A DNA stretch of 36,713 bases from Clostridium sp. (lineage in GTDB: Bacteria > Bacillota > Clostridia > Lachnospirales > Lachnospiraceae). The position numbers were made by a program, and so were the translations under genes. Below the pieces are notes generated by a model. The model was not told the DNA's origin and did no database searches. It saw only the letters and a program-made list of their open reading frames with translations. The stretch covers positions 1-36,713 of the forward strand of contig JAISOV010000020.1 in assembly GCA_031275405.1 (NCBI GenBank), written 5' to 3'. Shown here piece after piece: positions 1 to 8,433 of this stretch; the stretch's first letter is position 1, and each line of letters starts with the position of its first letter.

Positions 1-164
1 CCGTACAGGTCGCCGAGCTTCACCAGTACGCCGTAAGGCGGATGGTGGATGGATTTCTCATAATTGGAAAGGGCGGACTTGGAAATGCCCAGGCAGCCCG
101 CGACTTTCTTCTGTGTATATCCATGTTCCTTCCGCAGAGCGAGCAGGATTTCCCCACATGCCAT
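1..164 (-). CDS. XRE-family HTH regulator, N-terminal part (runs off left edge)
   Basis: The gene reads leftward off the window and only its first 54 codons are visible. They form a classic Cro/C1 helix-turn-helix: a first helix (EILLALRKEHG), then YTQKKVAGCLGISKSALSNYE, which is the scaffold and recognition helix pair ending in the usual S-N-Y-E, then a third helix around VLVKLGDLYG. The start is ATG at 164-162, set by AGGAGG eight bases upstream. Proteins of this family bind operator DNA as dimers and often repress their own promoter. Whether this one has a second domain cannot be seen, and the target is unknown. Confidence 0.85.
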   Translation of the reverse strand, partial: MACGEILLALRKEHGYTQKKVAGCLGISKSALSNYEKSIHHPPYGVLVKLGDLY

Positions 165-187
165 CCCTATGCCCTCCTTTTCCTCAC

Positions 188-215
188 ATTTTACTGGAAG
201 CCTGGAATTACTCAA
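188..215 (-). promoter_or_regulatory. Candidate promoter for the XRE gene
   Basis: On the - strand TTGAGT (210-215) and TAAAAT (188-193) are separated by 16 bases and lie just upstream of the AGGAGG and ATG of the XRE gene. The -35 matches four of six consensus bases. A short TACT/AGTA dyad overlaps the -35, where an autoregulator could bind. This is a pattern match only. Confidence 0.35.
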
Positions 216-474
216 TAAAAGTACCCAATTTATGGAGGAAATAGTCATACATTTCCAAGATATTGATGATACGTGGATTTCCGGGCCAGGCTGCGCCGTT
301 TTCACGACCCGGCGGAAAACAGGGGGAAGAAGGCCGGCACTGCGTTCCCCGCCGACGGAAGCATAGCGGCAAGGAAAACGGCAAACGATATGGCAGCCGG
401 ATGTCATTTGGCATGTTTGGATCGGACCGTCCAAGCTCCCCTTTGCAAAGAGGGAAAATAATGCGTCAGACCCG

Positions 475-503
475 TTGACAAGGGCAGAAAAATTCTTTAT
501 ACT
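475..503 (+). promoter_or_regulatory. Strong sigma-70/sigma-A promoter of nrdDG
   Basis: TTGACA (475-480) and TATACT (498-503) are separated by exactly 17 bases, a near-consensus housekeeping promoter. It predicts a start of transcription near 510, about 95 bases before the favoured nrdD start codon. A half-conserved NrdR box lies directly downstream. Confidence 0.8.
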
Positions 504-516
504 GAATTTGATTTTA

Positions 517-532
517 CCACCAAATATAGTGC
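517..532. promoter_or_regulatory. Candidate NrdR box downstream of the nrdD promoter
   Basis: The 16-mer CCACCAAATATAGTGC matches 12 of 16 positions of the NrdR box consensus as I recall it (ACACTATATATAGTGT). The right half is almost perfect (ATATAGTG). It covers about +8 to +23 relative to the predicted transcript start, a repressing position. NrdR normally binds two boxes an integral number of helical turns apart. A second equally good box is not obvious; a weak match (9/16) starts at 492 over the -10 element. Confidence 0.5.
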
Positions 533-604
533 CAAACGGAATGCGATACACAAGATGTGCGGAATGACGTGGTTGTGCCGAAACAAAAGAAACCGGAAGA
601 AAGG

Positions 605-2806
605 ATGGACTGTGGGATGGGCGTTGCGTCGGAACGGGGAAACGGGGAAGCGGAAGATTACGGCATTTTTTTCAGGCCGGCAAAAACTGTATCCGTCATC
701 AAGAAAGACGGCAGCAAAGAAGCGTTTCATGTACAGAAGGTCATTAACGCGGTAGGGAAGAGCGCCTACCGGGCGCTGACCAAGTTTACGGAGGATGAGA
801 AAAAGCGGATCTGCCAGTATGTGGTGGACAAGGTGAATGAAATGGGGCAGGAAGAGATCCCCATTCCGATCATGCACAACATCGTGGAGAGCGCGCTGGA
901 ACAGGTGAAGCCGCTGGTGGCGAAAAGCTACCGGGATTACCGCAACTACAAGCAGGATTTCGTGCGGATGCTGGACGACGTGTACAAGAAGAGCCAGTCC
1001 ATCATGTATATCGGGGATAAGGAAAACGCCAACACCGATTCGGCGCTGGTCTCCACGAAAAGGAGCCTGATCTTCAATCAGCTGAACAAGGAGCTGTACC
1101 AGAAATTCTTCATGACCACCGAGGAAATCCAGGCCTGCCGCGACGGTTATCTTTATGTCCATGACATGTCCGCCAGGCGGGATACCATGAACTGCTGCCT
1201 GTTCGACGTGGAGCGCGTCCTCTCGGGCGGCTTCGAGATGGGAAACATCTGGTACAATGAGCCTAAGACCCTGGACGTGGCTTTTGACGTGATCGGCGAC
1301 ATCGTGCTGAGCGCGGCCAGCCAGCAGTACGGCGGCTTTACCGTGCCGAGCGTGGATCTGATCCTGGCGCCTTACGCGGAAAAATCTTACGAGCGCGGCC
1401 TGAAAAAATACCTGCGCCTGGGGATTTCGGAAGAGCGGGCCCAGGAGGAAGCTTACGAGGACGTCAAGCGGGAGTTTGAGCAGGGCTTCCAGGGCTGGGA
1501 ATATAAGTTCAACACGGTCGCCAGCAGCCGGGGCGATTATCCTTTCATCACCATGACGGCCGGCACGGGAACCGCGCGGTTCGCCCGGCTCGCGACCGTC
1601 ACCATGCTGAACGTCCGCCGGAAGGGGCAGGGGAAAAAAGAATGCAGGAAGCCCGTCCTGTTTCCGAAGATCGTCTTCCTGTATGACGAGAAGCTCCACG
1701 GCGCGGGGAAGCCGCTGGAGGACGTGTTCGAGGCCGGACTGCGCTGTTCCGCCAGGACCATGTACCCGGACTGGCTGAGCCTGACCGGGAAAGGCTATGT
1801 GGCGGGGATCTACAAGCAGTACGGGAAAATCATCTCCCCCATGGGCTGCCGCGCTTTCCTTTCCCCTTGGTTTGAAAGGGGCGGTATGCATCCGGCGGAC
1901 GAAAAGGATGAGCCGGTGTTCGTAGGGCGGTTCAACATCGGGGTGGTCTCCCTGCATCTGCCGATGATCCTGGCAAAAGCCAGGAAAGAAAGCCGGGATT
2001 TTTATGAGGTTCTGGACTACTACCTGAACCTGATCCGCAGCCTCCATATCCGGACTTACGCGTATCTAGGGGAAATGCGCGCTTCCACGAACCCGCTTGC
2101 CTACTGCGAGGGGGGCTTTCTGGGCGGCACCCTGAAGCTCTCCGACAAGATCAAGCCCCTGCTGAAATCCGCGACGGCAAGCTTCGGGATCACGGCGCTG
2201 AACGAGCTGCAGGAGCTGTGGAACGGGAAATCCCTGGCGGAAGACGGGGCGTTCGCGATCAAAGTGATGGAGCATATCAACCGGAGGATCGCGGAGTTCA
2301 AGGAGCAGGACGGCCATCTGTACGCGATCTACGGAACGCCCGCCGAGAGCCTGTGCGGCCTACAGGTAAGGCAGTTCCGGGAAAAATACGGGATCGTGGA
2401 GGGGGTATCCGACCGGGAATACGTCAGCAACAGCTTCCATTGCCATGTGACGGAGAACCTTACGCCGATCCAGAAGCAGGATCTGGAAAACCGCTTCTGG
2501 GACTTGAGCAACGGCGGCAAGATCCAGTATGTCAAGTATCCTGTGGACTACAATCTGGAAGCGATCAGGACCCTGATCCGCCGGGCGATGGACCTGGGGT
2601 TCTACGAGGGCGTGAACCTGTCCCTGTCCTATTGCGACGACTGCGGGTACGAGGAACTGGAGATGAATGTCTGCCCGAAATGCGGCAGCCGCAACCTGAC
2701 CAAGATAGACCGCATGAACGGCTACCTGTCCTATTCCCGGGTGCATGGCGACACGAGGCTGAACGCCGCCAAAATGGCGGAAATCGCGGAAAGGAAGAGC
2801 ATGTAG
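605..2806 (+). CDS. nrdD: Anaerobic (class III) ribonucleoside-triphosphate reductase
   Basis: NrdD reduces ribonucleoside triphosphates to deoxy forms with a glycyl radical in anaerobic cells. The protein starts with an ATP-cone regulatory domain (VSVIKKDGSKEAF onward), followed by the ten-stranded barrel. The barrel includes the MNCCLFD segment and the conserved RTYAYLGEMR and GLQVRQFREKYG-type regions. The C-terminus has the zinc ribbon (C-x2-C at about 677/680 and 690/693) and the glycyl radical loop RMNGYLS, with Gly at about 706. The length of 733 residues is normal. I chose ATG at 605, preceded by GGAAG. An in-frame GTG at 557 would add 16 residues but has no ribosome site. nrdG follows two bases after the stop. 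Confidence 0.95.
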   Translation: MDCGMGVASERGNGEAEDYGIFFRPAKTVSVIKKDGSKEAFHVQKVINAVGKSAYRALTKFTEDEKKRICQYVVDKVNEMGQEEIPIPIMHNIVESALEQVKPLVAKSYRDYRNYKQDFVRMLDDVYKKSQSIMYIGDKENANTDSALVSTKRSLIFNQLNKELYQKFFMTTEEIQACRDGYLYVHDMSARRDTMNCCLFDVERVLSGGFEMGNIWYNEPKTLDVAFDVIGDIVLSAASQQYGGFTVPSVDLILAPYAEKSYERGLKKYLRLGISEERAQEEAYEDVKREFEQGFQGWEYKFNTVASSRGDYPFITMTAGTGTARFARLATVTMLNVRRKGQGKKECRKPVLFPKIVFLYDEKLHGAGKPLEDVFEAGLRCSARTMYPDWLSLTGKGYVAGIYKQYGKIISPMGCRAFLSPWFERGGMHPADEKDEPVFVGRFNIGVVSLHLPMILAKARKESRDFYEVLDYYLNLIRSLHIRTYAYLGEMRASTNPLAYCEGGFLGGTLKLSDKIKPLLKSATASFGITALNELQELWNGKSLAEDGAFAIKVMEHINRRIAEFKEQDGHLYAIYGTPAESLCGLQVRQFREKYGIVEGVSDREYVSNSFHCHVTENLTPIQKQDLENRFWDLSNGGKIQYVKYPVDYNLEAIRTLIRRAMDLGFYEGVNLSLSYCDDCGYEELEMNVCPKCGSRNLTKIDRMNGYLSYSRVHGDTRLNAAKMAEIAERKSM

Positions 2807-2808
2807 AA

Positions 2809-3318
2809 ATGAGGTATCACGACATCACGAAAGACGATATGCTCAACGGAGACGGTCTGCGGGTGGTACTCTGGGTATCCGGCTGCAATCATTACTGTAA
2901 GCATTGCCAGAATCCCCTTACCTGGGATCCGGACGGGGGGCTGCCGTTCGATGAACCCGCCAGGCGGGAGATTTTCAGCCAGCTGGAGAAGCCTTATATT
3001 TCCGGGGCTACTTTTTCCGGCGGAGATCCCCTCCATCCGGCAAACCGCGCGCAGGTCCGCGAGCTGATGAGGGAAATCAAGGAACGTTTCCCCGAAAAGA
3101 CTATCTGGCTGTATACCGGGGAACTGTGGGAAGACTGCCGCTCCTATGCCGGACTGCGTTACGTGGACGTACTGGTGGACGGGGAGTTCCGGATCGAGGA
3201 AAAAGATACGAAGCTTCGTTGGCGAGGGAGCCGGAACCAGAGAGTGATCGACGTGCCAAGCTCCTTGGCCGTGCCGACTGCGGACGGCAGGACGGCGGAG
3301 CCGGTGTTATACGTATGA
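2809..3318 (+). CDS. nrdG: Anaerobic ribonucleotide reductase activating enzyme (radical SAM)
   Basis: NrdG uses S-adenosylmethionine and a 4Fe-4S cluster to put the glycyl radical on NrdD. The 169-residue protein has the cluster motif GCNHYCKHC (Cys 26, 30 and 33, C-x3-C-x2-C) near the N-terminus. It also has the SAM-contacting SGGDPL motif at about 70-75 and the short single-domain length of the family. ATG at 2809 begins two bases after the nrdD stop, so the two genes are transcribed together and probably translationally coupled. An AAGGAAGAG tract lies inside the end of nrdD. Confidence 0.94.
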   Translation: MRYHDITKDDMLNGDGLRVVLWVSGCNHYCKHCQNPLTWDPDGGLPFDEPARREIFSQLEKPYISGATFSGGDPLHPANRAQVRELMREIKERFPEKTIWLYTGELWEDCRSYAGLRYVDVLVDGEFRIEEKDTKLRWRGSRNQRVIDVPSSLAVPTADGRTAEPVLYV

Positions 3319-3373
3319 GAAAGCGGCGGCTCCGGGAACGTTTTCTCCTACCGATTGCCGGCTTGGCCGGTCA

Positions 3374-3400
3374 GGAAGCGTTCGCTCCGGGAACGCTTCC
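3374..3400 (+). other. Stem-loop downstream of nrdG
   Basis: GGAAGCGTTC (3374-3383) and GAACGCTTCC (3391-3400) form a perfect 10-base-pair stem with a seven-base loop. No U-run follows, so this is not a textbook intrinsic terminator. It may mark the 3' end of the nrdDG message. The phrase CTCCGGGAACG occurs twice in this gap. Confidence 0.45.
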
Positions 3401-3494
3401 CGGCACGGACTGCCGGTCTGCCCTATGATAAAGCAGCGCCTCGTAAACTCTTTATGACATAGATCGTCAGTATATCAGAAAGGCGGGTCTTACT

Positions 3495-4004
3495 ATGGAT
3501 CGAATCGCAAGGTTTCACAAGGTCAGTCCGGAGATCTTCCGGGAAGCTTTCCGGGAAGGGTTCCCGGAATATTCGGAAAGCGACCTACGGGAGATTTACC
3601 AGAACCTGAAACTGCCCACGCGGGCGACCAAAGGAAGCGCGGGCTATGATTTTTATGCTCCGTTTCCTTTCCGCTTGGAGCCGGGGCAGTCCATCCGTAT
3701 CCCCACCGGGATCCGGGCGGAGATGGACGAAGAGTGGGTCTTACAGCTGTTTCCCAAAAGCGGACTGGGGTTCCGCTGCCGCCTGCAGCTGGATAATACG
3801 GTGGGAATCATTGACAGCGACTATTTTTATTCGGACAACGAAGGGCATATTTTAGCCAAGATCACGAACGATTCCAAAGAGGGCAAGGTGCTGGAACTGG
3901 CTGCCGGAGCCGGGTTCCTACAGGGAATCTTCCTCCGGTACGGGATTACGGCGGAGGACGACGCGCAGGGGATACGGAACGGAGGATTTGGCAGCACCTC
4001 TTGA
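3495..4004 (+). CDS. dut: dUTP diphosphatase (trimeric dUTPase family)
   Basis: The enzyme hydrolyses dUTP to dUMP, which keeps uracil out of DNA and feeds thymidylate synthesis. The family motifs appear in order: motif 1 AGYDFYAP, motif 2 FPKSGLGF, motif 3 GIIDSDYF, with a less typical strand region for motif 4 and a C-terminal motif 5 RNGGFGSTS that closes over the active site. An N-terminal extension of about 40 residues precedes the dUTPase fold, making it 169 residues against about 145 in short bacterial forms. ATG at 3495 follows AAAGGCGGG. Its place after nrdDG makes biochemical sense as dNTP-pool maintenance, though the gap of about 175 bases leaves co-transcription open. Confidence 0.85.
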   Translation: MDRIARFHKVSPEIFREAFREGFPEYSESDLREIYQNLKLPTRATKGSAGYDFYAPFPFRLEPGQSIRIPTGIRAEMDEEWVLQLFPKSGLGFRCRLQLDNTVGIIDSDYFYSDNEGHILAKITNDSKEGKVLELAAGAGFLQGIFLRYGITAEDDAQGIRNGGFGSTS

Positions 4005-4016
4005 AGCACCTCTTGA
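3993..4016 (+). repeat. In-frame 12-bp tandem duplication at the dut stop codon
   Basis: AGCACCTCTTGA occurs twice back to back (3993-4004 and 4005-4016). The first copy encodes the last three residues (STS) and the stop of dut. The second repeats the same reading including an in-frame TGA. It is a small slippage duplication with no expected effect on the protein except if the first stop is read through. Confidence 0.85.
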
Positions 4017-4062
4017 ATAAGAAACTTCTTTTCCGGGAAAAGTAAGTACCAAAAGAAAAAGC

Positions 4063-4078
4063 CGGAAGGGTACTTCCG
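4063..4078 (+). other. Small stem-loop before the spore germination gene
   Basis: CGGAAG (4063-4068) pairs perfectly with CTTCCG (4073-4078) over a GGTA loop. It lies in the leader of the spoVAF-like gene, about 20 bases before its start, in a region otherwise without features. It could be the end of the dut transcript or a leader structure. Confidence 0.35.
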
Positions 4079-4098
4079 ACCGGAAAGGAAGTTTTGCT

Positions 4099-5643
4099 TT
4101 GAAACTACAGAAACTCTTATGGCACGGCAGGAATCAAGACCATACCAAGGCTCCGGACGGCAGGGACGGGCAGGCCCCCGGCGCCTGGCAGTCCGGCAAC
4201 AGCAGGCAGCTGTCCGGCGTCCTGACCCAGGACATGCAGTACCTGAACCGGAAGCTGGCGGCGGACATCAACTTTGACATAGTGTACCGCGTGATTACCG
4301 TGGGCGGCAGGGAAGCCTGCATGTATTTCATCGACGGCTTCTGCAAAGATGACATGATGCAGAAAATGCTCCAGTATTTTATCGGCCTTACCCCGGGCGA
4401 TATGCCCTCGGACGCCCATGGCATGTCGAAGCGGCATATCCCCCATGTGGAGGTGGATCTGCAGAACCAGTGGGAAAAGATCCTGTATTCCCTGCTGTCC
4501 GGCGTCTTTGTCCTGCTCATCGACGGCTATACCGACGCCCTGCTGATCGATTCCCGCACCTACCCCGCCAGAGGGGTCACGGAGCCGGAGAAGGACAAGG
4601 TGCTGAGAGGCTCCAAGGACGGCTTCGTGGAAACCATCGTCTTCAATACGGCGCTGATCCGGCGCAGGATCCGGACGCCGCAGCTGCGGATGGAGATGAT
4701 GAGCGCCGGGAAAAGTTCCCAGACGGACATTGTGCTCTGTTACCTGGATTCGCGGGTAGAGCATAGCTTTCTGGAAGAAATCAAGGAGAAAATCCGAAAC
4801 ATCCAGGTGGACGCCCTGACCATGAACCAGGAAAGCCTTGCGGAGTGCCTGTTCCGTTCCAAGTGGTACAATCCTTTCCCCAAGTTCAAGTATACCGAGC
4901 GGCCCGATACGGCGGCGGCTCAGATCCTGGAAGGGAACATCGTGGTACTGGTGGACAACTCGCCTTCCGCCATGGTCATGCCCACGTCCATCTTTGACGT
5001 GGTGGAAGAGGCGGACGATTATTATTTCCCCCCGATTACCGGTTCCTACCTGAGGCTGACAAGGTTCCTGATCTCCCTGATCACCTATATCATGACGCCC
5101 ACCTTTTTGCTGCTCATGCGCTATCAGGAGTGGATCCCCAGCGCCTTTTCCTTTATCGTGCTGAAAGAGGAGCCGAATCTTCCGCTGATCTGGCAGTTCC
5201 TGGTTCTGGAGCTGGCGATAGACGGCCTGCGCCTGGCGGCGGTCAGCACCCCGAATATGCTAAGTACTCCCTTGAGCGTCATGGCGGCGCTGGTGCTGGG
5301 GGAATTCTCCGTAAACAGCGGCTGGTTCAGCCCGGAGGTGATGCTGTACATGGCGTTCGTAGCGATCGCCAATTATACCCAGTCCAATTACGAACTGGGA
5401 TACGCGCTGAAATTCATGCGGATGCTGACGCTGATCCTCACCGGGATCTTCGGACTATGGGGCTATATCGGCGGCCTCCTCATCTGTCTGGCCGCGGTCG
5501 CCACCAACAAGACGGTATCCCATCAGAGTTATATTTACCCCTTGTTTCCATTCAACCTGAAACGGCTGAAAAACAGGCTGCTCCGCCCCCGGCTGCCCGG
5601 CGCGCTGGAACGGCAGGAACATCCCAAGTCGCGGCAGGAGTGA
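4099..5643 (+). CDS. Spore germination protein, SpoVAF / GerA family
   Basis: GerA-family A subunits sit in the inner spore membrane; SpoVAF is the paralogue associated with the spoVA system. The 514-residue protein has a large hydrophilic N-terminal domain (about 1-320) with the family's HIPHVEVDLQ-like and LIDG segments. Next comes the membrane gate VVEEADDYYFPP, which resembles SpoVAF more than germinant-receptor GerAA. About five hydrophobic segments follow, then a basic tail rich in R and P. The start is TTG at 4099 with AAGGAAG seven to eight bases upstream; the next in-frame ATG is only at about residue 46. No B or C germinant-receptor genes adjoin it, which also favours SpoVAF. Confidence 0.85.
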   Translation: MKLQKLLWHGRNQDHTKAPDGRDGQAPGAWQSGNSRQLSGVLTQDMQYLNRKLAADINFDIVYRVITVGGREACMYFIDGFCKDDMMQKMLQYFIGLTPGDMPSDAHGMSKRHIPHVEVDLQNQWEKILYSLLSGVFVLLIDGYTDALLIDSRTYPARGVTEPEKDKVLRGSKDGFVETIVFNTALIRRRIRTPQLRMEMMSAGKSSQTDIVLCYLDSRVEHSFLEEIKEKIRNIQVDALTMNQESLAECLFRSKWYNPFPKFKYTERPDTAAAQILEGNIVVLVDNSPSAMVMPTSIFDVVEEADDYYFPPITGSYLRLTRFLISLITYIMTPTFLLLMRYQEWIPSAFSFIVLKEEPNLPLIWQFLVLELAIDGLRLAAVSTPNMLSTPLSVMAALVLGEFSVNSGWFSPEVMLYMAFVAIANYTQSNYELGYALKFMRMLTLILTGIFGLWGYIGGLLICLAAVATNKTVSHQSYIYPLFPFNLKRLKNRLLRPRLPGALERQEHPKSRQE

Positions 5644-5961
5644 GAGAACGGCTCTGCACAGCCGTTCAGAGCGGAAAAGAAAACAGGTCTTGCGGGCCGC
5701 GCCTCGGTTTCTCCGGGGCGCGGCTTCTGCCGAATCCGTCCGGCAGAAACATCCGGCGACAAAAAAGGGCAAAAAAAAGCAAAAAGTAAGCTCCGAGACC
5801 AAAGAAAGGCTTGAAAAATATTTCCTGAAATGGTATCCTACGCATAGGCAGCGAGTCAAACGGCGGCAAAGCCGCCAAAACGGTTACAAAGCAACCGTCA
5901 GGCGGGCGTCCGCAAAACGGATTCCCGGTATCCTGAACGAAACAAAAAGATGGAGGTTATC
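5644..5961 (+). other. Hairpin-rich gap between spoVAF-like gene and degV
   Basis: No gene is recognised here; the open frame at 5690 has no family resemblance. The gap holds five perfect stems in a row: 5646-5653/5660-5667 (GAACGGCT), 5696-5703/5717-5724 (GCCGCGCC), 5725-5732/5741-5748 (TTCTGCCG), 5862-5867/5871-5876 (GGCGGC, AAA loop) and 5880-5885/5893-5898 (ACGGTT). None is followed by a clear U-run. The first three lie just past the spoVAF-like stop. The last two lie in the degV leader. Confidence 0.6.
5811..5839 (+). promoter_or_regulatory. Candidate promoter of degV
   Basis: TTGAAA (5811-5816) and TATCCT (5834-5839) are separated by 17 bases. The -35 matches five of six consensus bases, the -10 four of six. 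It would give a leader of about 115 bases containing two small stem-loops. Confidence 0.45.
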
Positions 5962-6834
5962 ATGGGAAATTTCAAAATCGTCACAGACAGCACTGCGGAT
6001 CTGCCGGAGGAATACCTGACGGAACATCAGCTTGGCCGCATGAACTTAGGTTATATCATAGACGGCGTGACCTATGGGCAGGGCAGGGAAATGGACTGGC
6101 GGGAATTCTACGCGTTGATGCGCGGCGGGAAAATGCCCACGACTTCCCAGGTCAATCCGGAAGAAGCGAAGATAAATCTGGAGGAATATTACAACGAGAG
6201 CAAGCAGATCCTGTGCCTGGCATTTTCTTCCGCTCTCAGCGGAACCTTGAACAGCATCCGCCTGGCGGCGGCGGAGGTCATGGAGGAACATCCGGACTGC
6301 AAGATCATCGTCATCGACACCCTGGCGGCTTCTTTAGGAGAGGGGCTTCTGGTGCGCAAGGCCCTGGAGCTGCGCGCGCAGGGGAAAAGCATGGAAGAGA
6401 CGGCGGAGTGGGTCACGAACCATCTCCTGCATGTGGCGCACGTATTCACGGTAGACGATCTGCACCATCTCCAAAGAGGGGGGCGTCTCAGCAAAACGGC
6501 GGCGATCCTGGGAACGATCGTGTCCATCAAGCCCCAGTTATGCGTAAACGACGAGGGGCGCCTGATCCCGATCGGTAAAGTGCGGGGCCGTAAGAAATCG
6601 TTAAGCGCCCTGGTGGACTTTATGGAGGCAAAAATGGGGTCGTTCCGGGAAGAAAACGACATGGTGTTCATCTCCCATGGAGATGCCCTGGAGGACGCGG
6701 AGTTCGTCAGGGATCTGGTCAGGGAACGTCTGGGCATACAGGAATTCATGATCAGCCATATCAGCCCGACCGTCGGCGCCCACGCCGGGCCTGGAACCAT
6801 CGCCCTGTTCTTCCTAGGGGAAGCCAGGACATGA
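5962..6834 (+). CDS. DegV family protein (fatty-acid binding, FakB-like)
   Basis: DegV/FakB proteins bind a fatty acid and can present it to a fatty-acid kinase (FakA). The 290-residue protein shows the family landmarks: TDSTADLP at the start of the first strand, PTTSQVNPE, SSALSGTLNS as the lipid carboxylate-binding serine loop, LQRGGRLSKT and SIKPQL in the second half, then GRKKSL. ATG at 5962 is chosen because GGAGG lies five bases upstream; the ATG at 5950 has no such site. No kinase gene adjoins it, so the partner must be elsewhere. Confidence 0.9.
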   Translation: MGNFKIVTDSTADLPEEYLTEHQLGRMNLGYIIDGVTYGQGREMDWREFYALMRGGKMPTTSQVNPEEAKINLEEYYNESKQILCLAFSSALSGTLNSIRLAAAEVMEEHPDCKIIVIDTLAASLGEGLLVRKALELRAQGKSMEETAEWVTNHLLHVAHVFTVDDLHHLQRGGRLSKTAAILGTIVSIKPQLCVNDEGRLIPIGKVRGRKKSLSALVDFMEAKMGSFREENDMVFISHGDALEDAEFVRDLVRERLGIQEFMISHISPTVGAHAGPGTIALFFLGEART

Positions 6835-7367
6835 CGCAGGATGCCGCCTGCGTGATCTGTTGGAACGCAGAGAAGCATTTTCCCCGCTTCCGGCACGCAA
6901 AGGGCCAGCTGGGGAGCGGGGGCTGCCGATAGCTGCGAAGCAGCCTGCGTTCCTGGGCAGGCAGCGCAGTGGAATGCGAGTGTCCGCTTTCCGGCTTGAC
7001 GGACGAACGCGCAGGGGCGGGAACGGCCATTTTTCCAAAACAATGCATACCTCTTATGTGGGCGGCACGAAAAAGCAAAGCAGCCGCCAGGACTGGTGCG
7101 TCATCCACTTCCAGCCAGAGACTTGCTTTGAAAAACGCCTGGCTTGGCTATTGATAAAACTGGTTAAAAACAGCCGGTTTTGTTGACGTGCAGAAAACCG
7201 GCGTTATCAGACAGACAAGGACAGAACCCTGAAAGAACAGCCCTGTCCTTGCGTAACGATCAGCATGTCTTATATCAGTTTCTGAATTTTACACAATCTT
7301 TGAAACTCTCTCCTCCCCCGGCCCTTTCTCCGCCCTCCGGCCTGCCGGCAAAGGTAAGATTTCGGTG
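6835..7367. other. Convergent gap between degV and queA
   Basis: This 533-base gap lies between two converging genes and I recognise no protein in it. It holds three notable stems: ACGCAGG/CCTGCGT (6834-6840/6847-6853) starting at the degV stop, GCCGGTTTT/AAAACCGGC (7173-7181/7194-7202), and CAAGGACAG/CTGTCCTTG (7216-7224/7243-7251). These may act as transcript ends for either strand. None has a long U-run. Confidence 0.5.
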
Positions 7368-8402
7368 TCATATCACAAGCATGGCATCCCCAAAGCTGAA
7401 AAAACGGTACCGTTCCCGGACGGCCTCCGCGTAAGCCCGAAGCACGTTTTCCCTGCCCGCCAGCGCGGACACCAGCATGAGCAGCGTGGACTGCGGCAGA
7501 TGGAAATTCGTGACCAGCCCGTCCAGCACCCGGAAGCGGTATCCCGGATAGATAAAAATCTCCGTCTCCCCGCAGCCCGCCGCGACCTGGCCGTCTCCGT
7601 CCGCCGCGCTTTCCACGGTTCTGCAGCTGGTGGTTCCCACACAGACGACCCTGCCGCCGCCCGCCTTGGCGCGGTTGATCAGCTCCGCCGCTTCCGGCCT
7701 GATCTGATAAGCTTCCGCATGCATCGGATGTTCCAGGATGTTTTCCGCTTTCACGGGGCGAAAGGTTCCCAAGCCCACATGCAGGGTGACATAAGCCGTC
7801 TGTACGCCCATCTCCCTCACCTGTCCGAGCAGCTCCTCGGTAAAATGCAGTCCGGCGGTAGGCGCCGCCGCCGAGCCTTCCTCTTTGGCGTAAACGGTCT
7901 GATAACGGTTGGGATCCTCCAGCTTATGGGTAATGTACGGGGGCAGCGGCATTTCCCCCAGGCGGCCCAGCACCTCTTCAAAAACGCCTTCATATTGAAA
8001 AGACACCAGGCGGCCGCCCTCTTTGGCTGTTTCCAGTACCCGCGCCTTTAACAGGCCGCCGAACACCAGCTCCGCCCCCGGCCTGCATTTCTTTCCTGGC
8101 TTTACCAGAGCCTCCCAGACGTCCTTTTCCTTCCTTTTCAAAAGGAGGACTTCCACCCGTCCGCCGGTGTCCTTTTTCTCCCCCAGCAGCCTGGCCGGAA
8201 GAACCTTTGTATCGTTCAGCACCAGGCAGTCTCCGGGACGCAGGAAGCCTGCGATTTCCCGGAAGCCATGGTGGGCGATCCTTCCAGTCTTCCTGTCCAG
8301 CAGAAGAAGCCGGGAGGAAGAGCGGTCCGCCAGAGGATCCTGGGCAATCAGTCCCTTGGGAAGTTCAAAAGAAAACTCCGACTTTCTGATCACCGGCTCC
8401 AC
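7368..8402 (-). CDS. queA: S-adenosylmethionine:tRNA ribosyltransferase-isomerase
   Basis: QueA makes epoxyqueuosine in tRNA by moving the ribosyl part of SAM onto the modified base. The protein opens with [14 protein letters not shown] and [10 protein letters not shown]. It continues with [55 protein letters not shown] and a C-terminal [16 protein letters not shown], all characteristic of QueA. I take GTG at 8402 as the start because AGGGAGG sits five bases upstream. This gives 344 residues, normal for the family, and leaves about 30 bases to the upstream aminopeptidase stop. A longer frame to 8486 would overlap that gene. Confidence 0.92.
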   Translation of the reverse strand: MEPVIRKSEFSFELPKGLIAQDPLADRSSSRLLLLDRKTGRIAHHGFREIAGFLRPGDCLVLNDTKVLPARLLGEKKDTGGRVEVLLLKRKEKDVWEALVKPGKKCRPGAELVFGGLLKARVLETAKEGGRLVSFQYEGVFEEVLGRLGEMPLPPYITHKLEDPNRYQTVYAKEEGSAAAPTAGLHFTEELLGQVREMGVQTAYVTLHVGLGTFRPVKAENILEHPMHAEAYQIRPEAAELINRAKAGGGRVVCVGTTSCRTVESAADGDGQVAAGCGETEIFIYPGYRFRVLDGLVTNFHLPQSTLLMLVSALAGRENVLRAYAEAVRERYRFFSFGDAMLVI

Positions 8403-8433
8403 CTCATCCTCCCTTTGTTTCACAGGCTCTCGC

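Larger units (their letters stand above)
165..604. other. Intergenic region between XRE gene and nrdD
   Basis: This 440-base divergent gap contains the XRE leader and promoter on the left and the nrdD promoter with a candidate NrdR box on the right (entries at 475 and 517). The open frames at 208-480 show no recognisable protein and no convincing ribosome-binding site. I see no RNA gene in 250-470. Confidence 0.5.

Noticed and set aside
497..2047. Long - strand open frame opposite nrdD
   Set aside because: It is a high-GC shadow frame; the + strand encodes a complete NrdD with all motifs.
2218..2808. N-terminal extension of NrdG from an in-frame upstream ATG
   Set aside because: The extension lies wholly inside nrdD and is proline/arginine-rich noise; NrdG is complete from 2809.
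6860..7186. Possible small gene between degV and queA
   Set aside because: No ribosome site, arginine-rich shadow-like composition and overlap with stem-loops.
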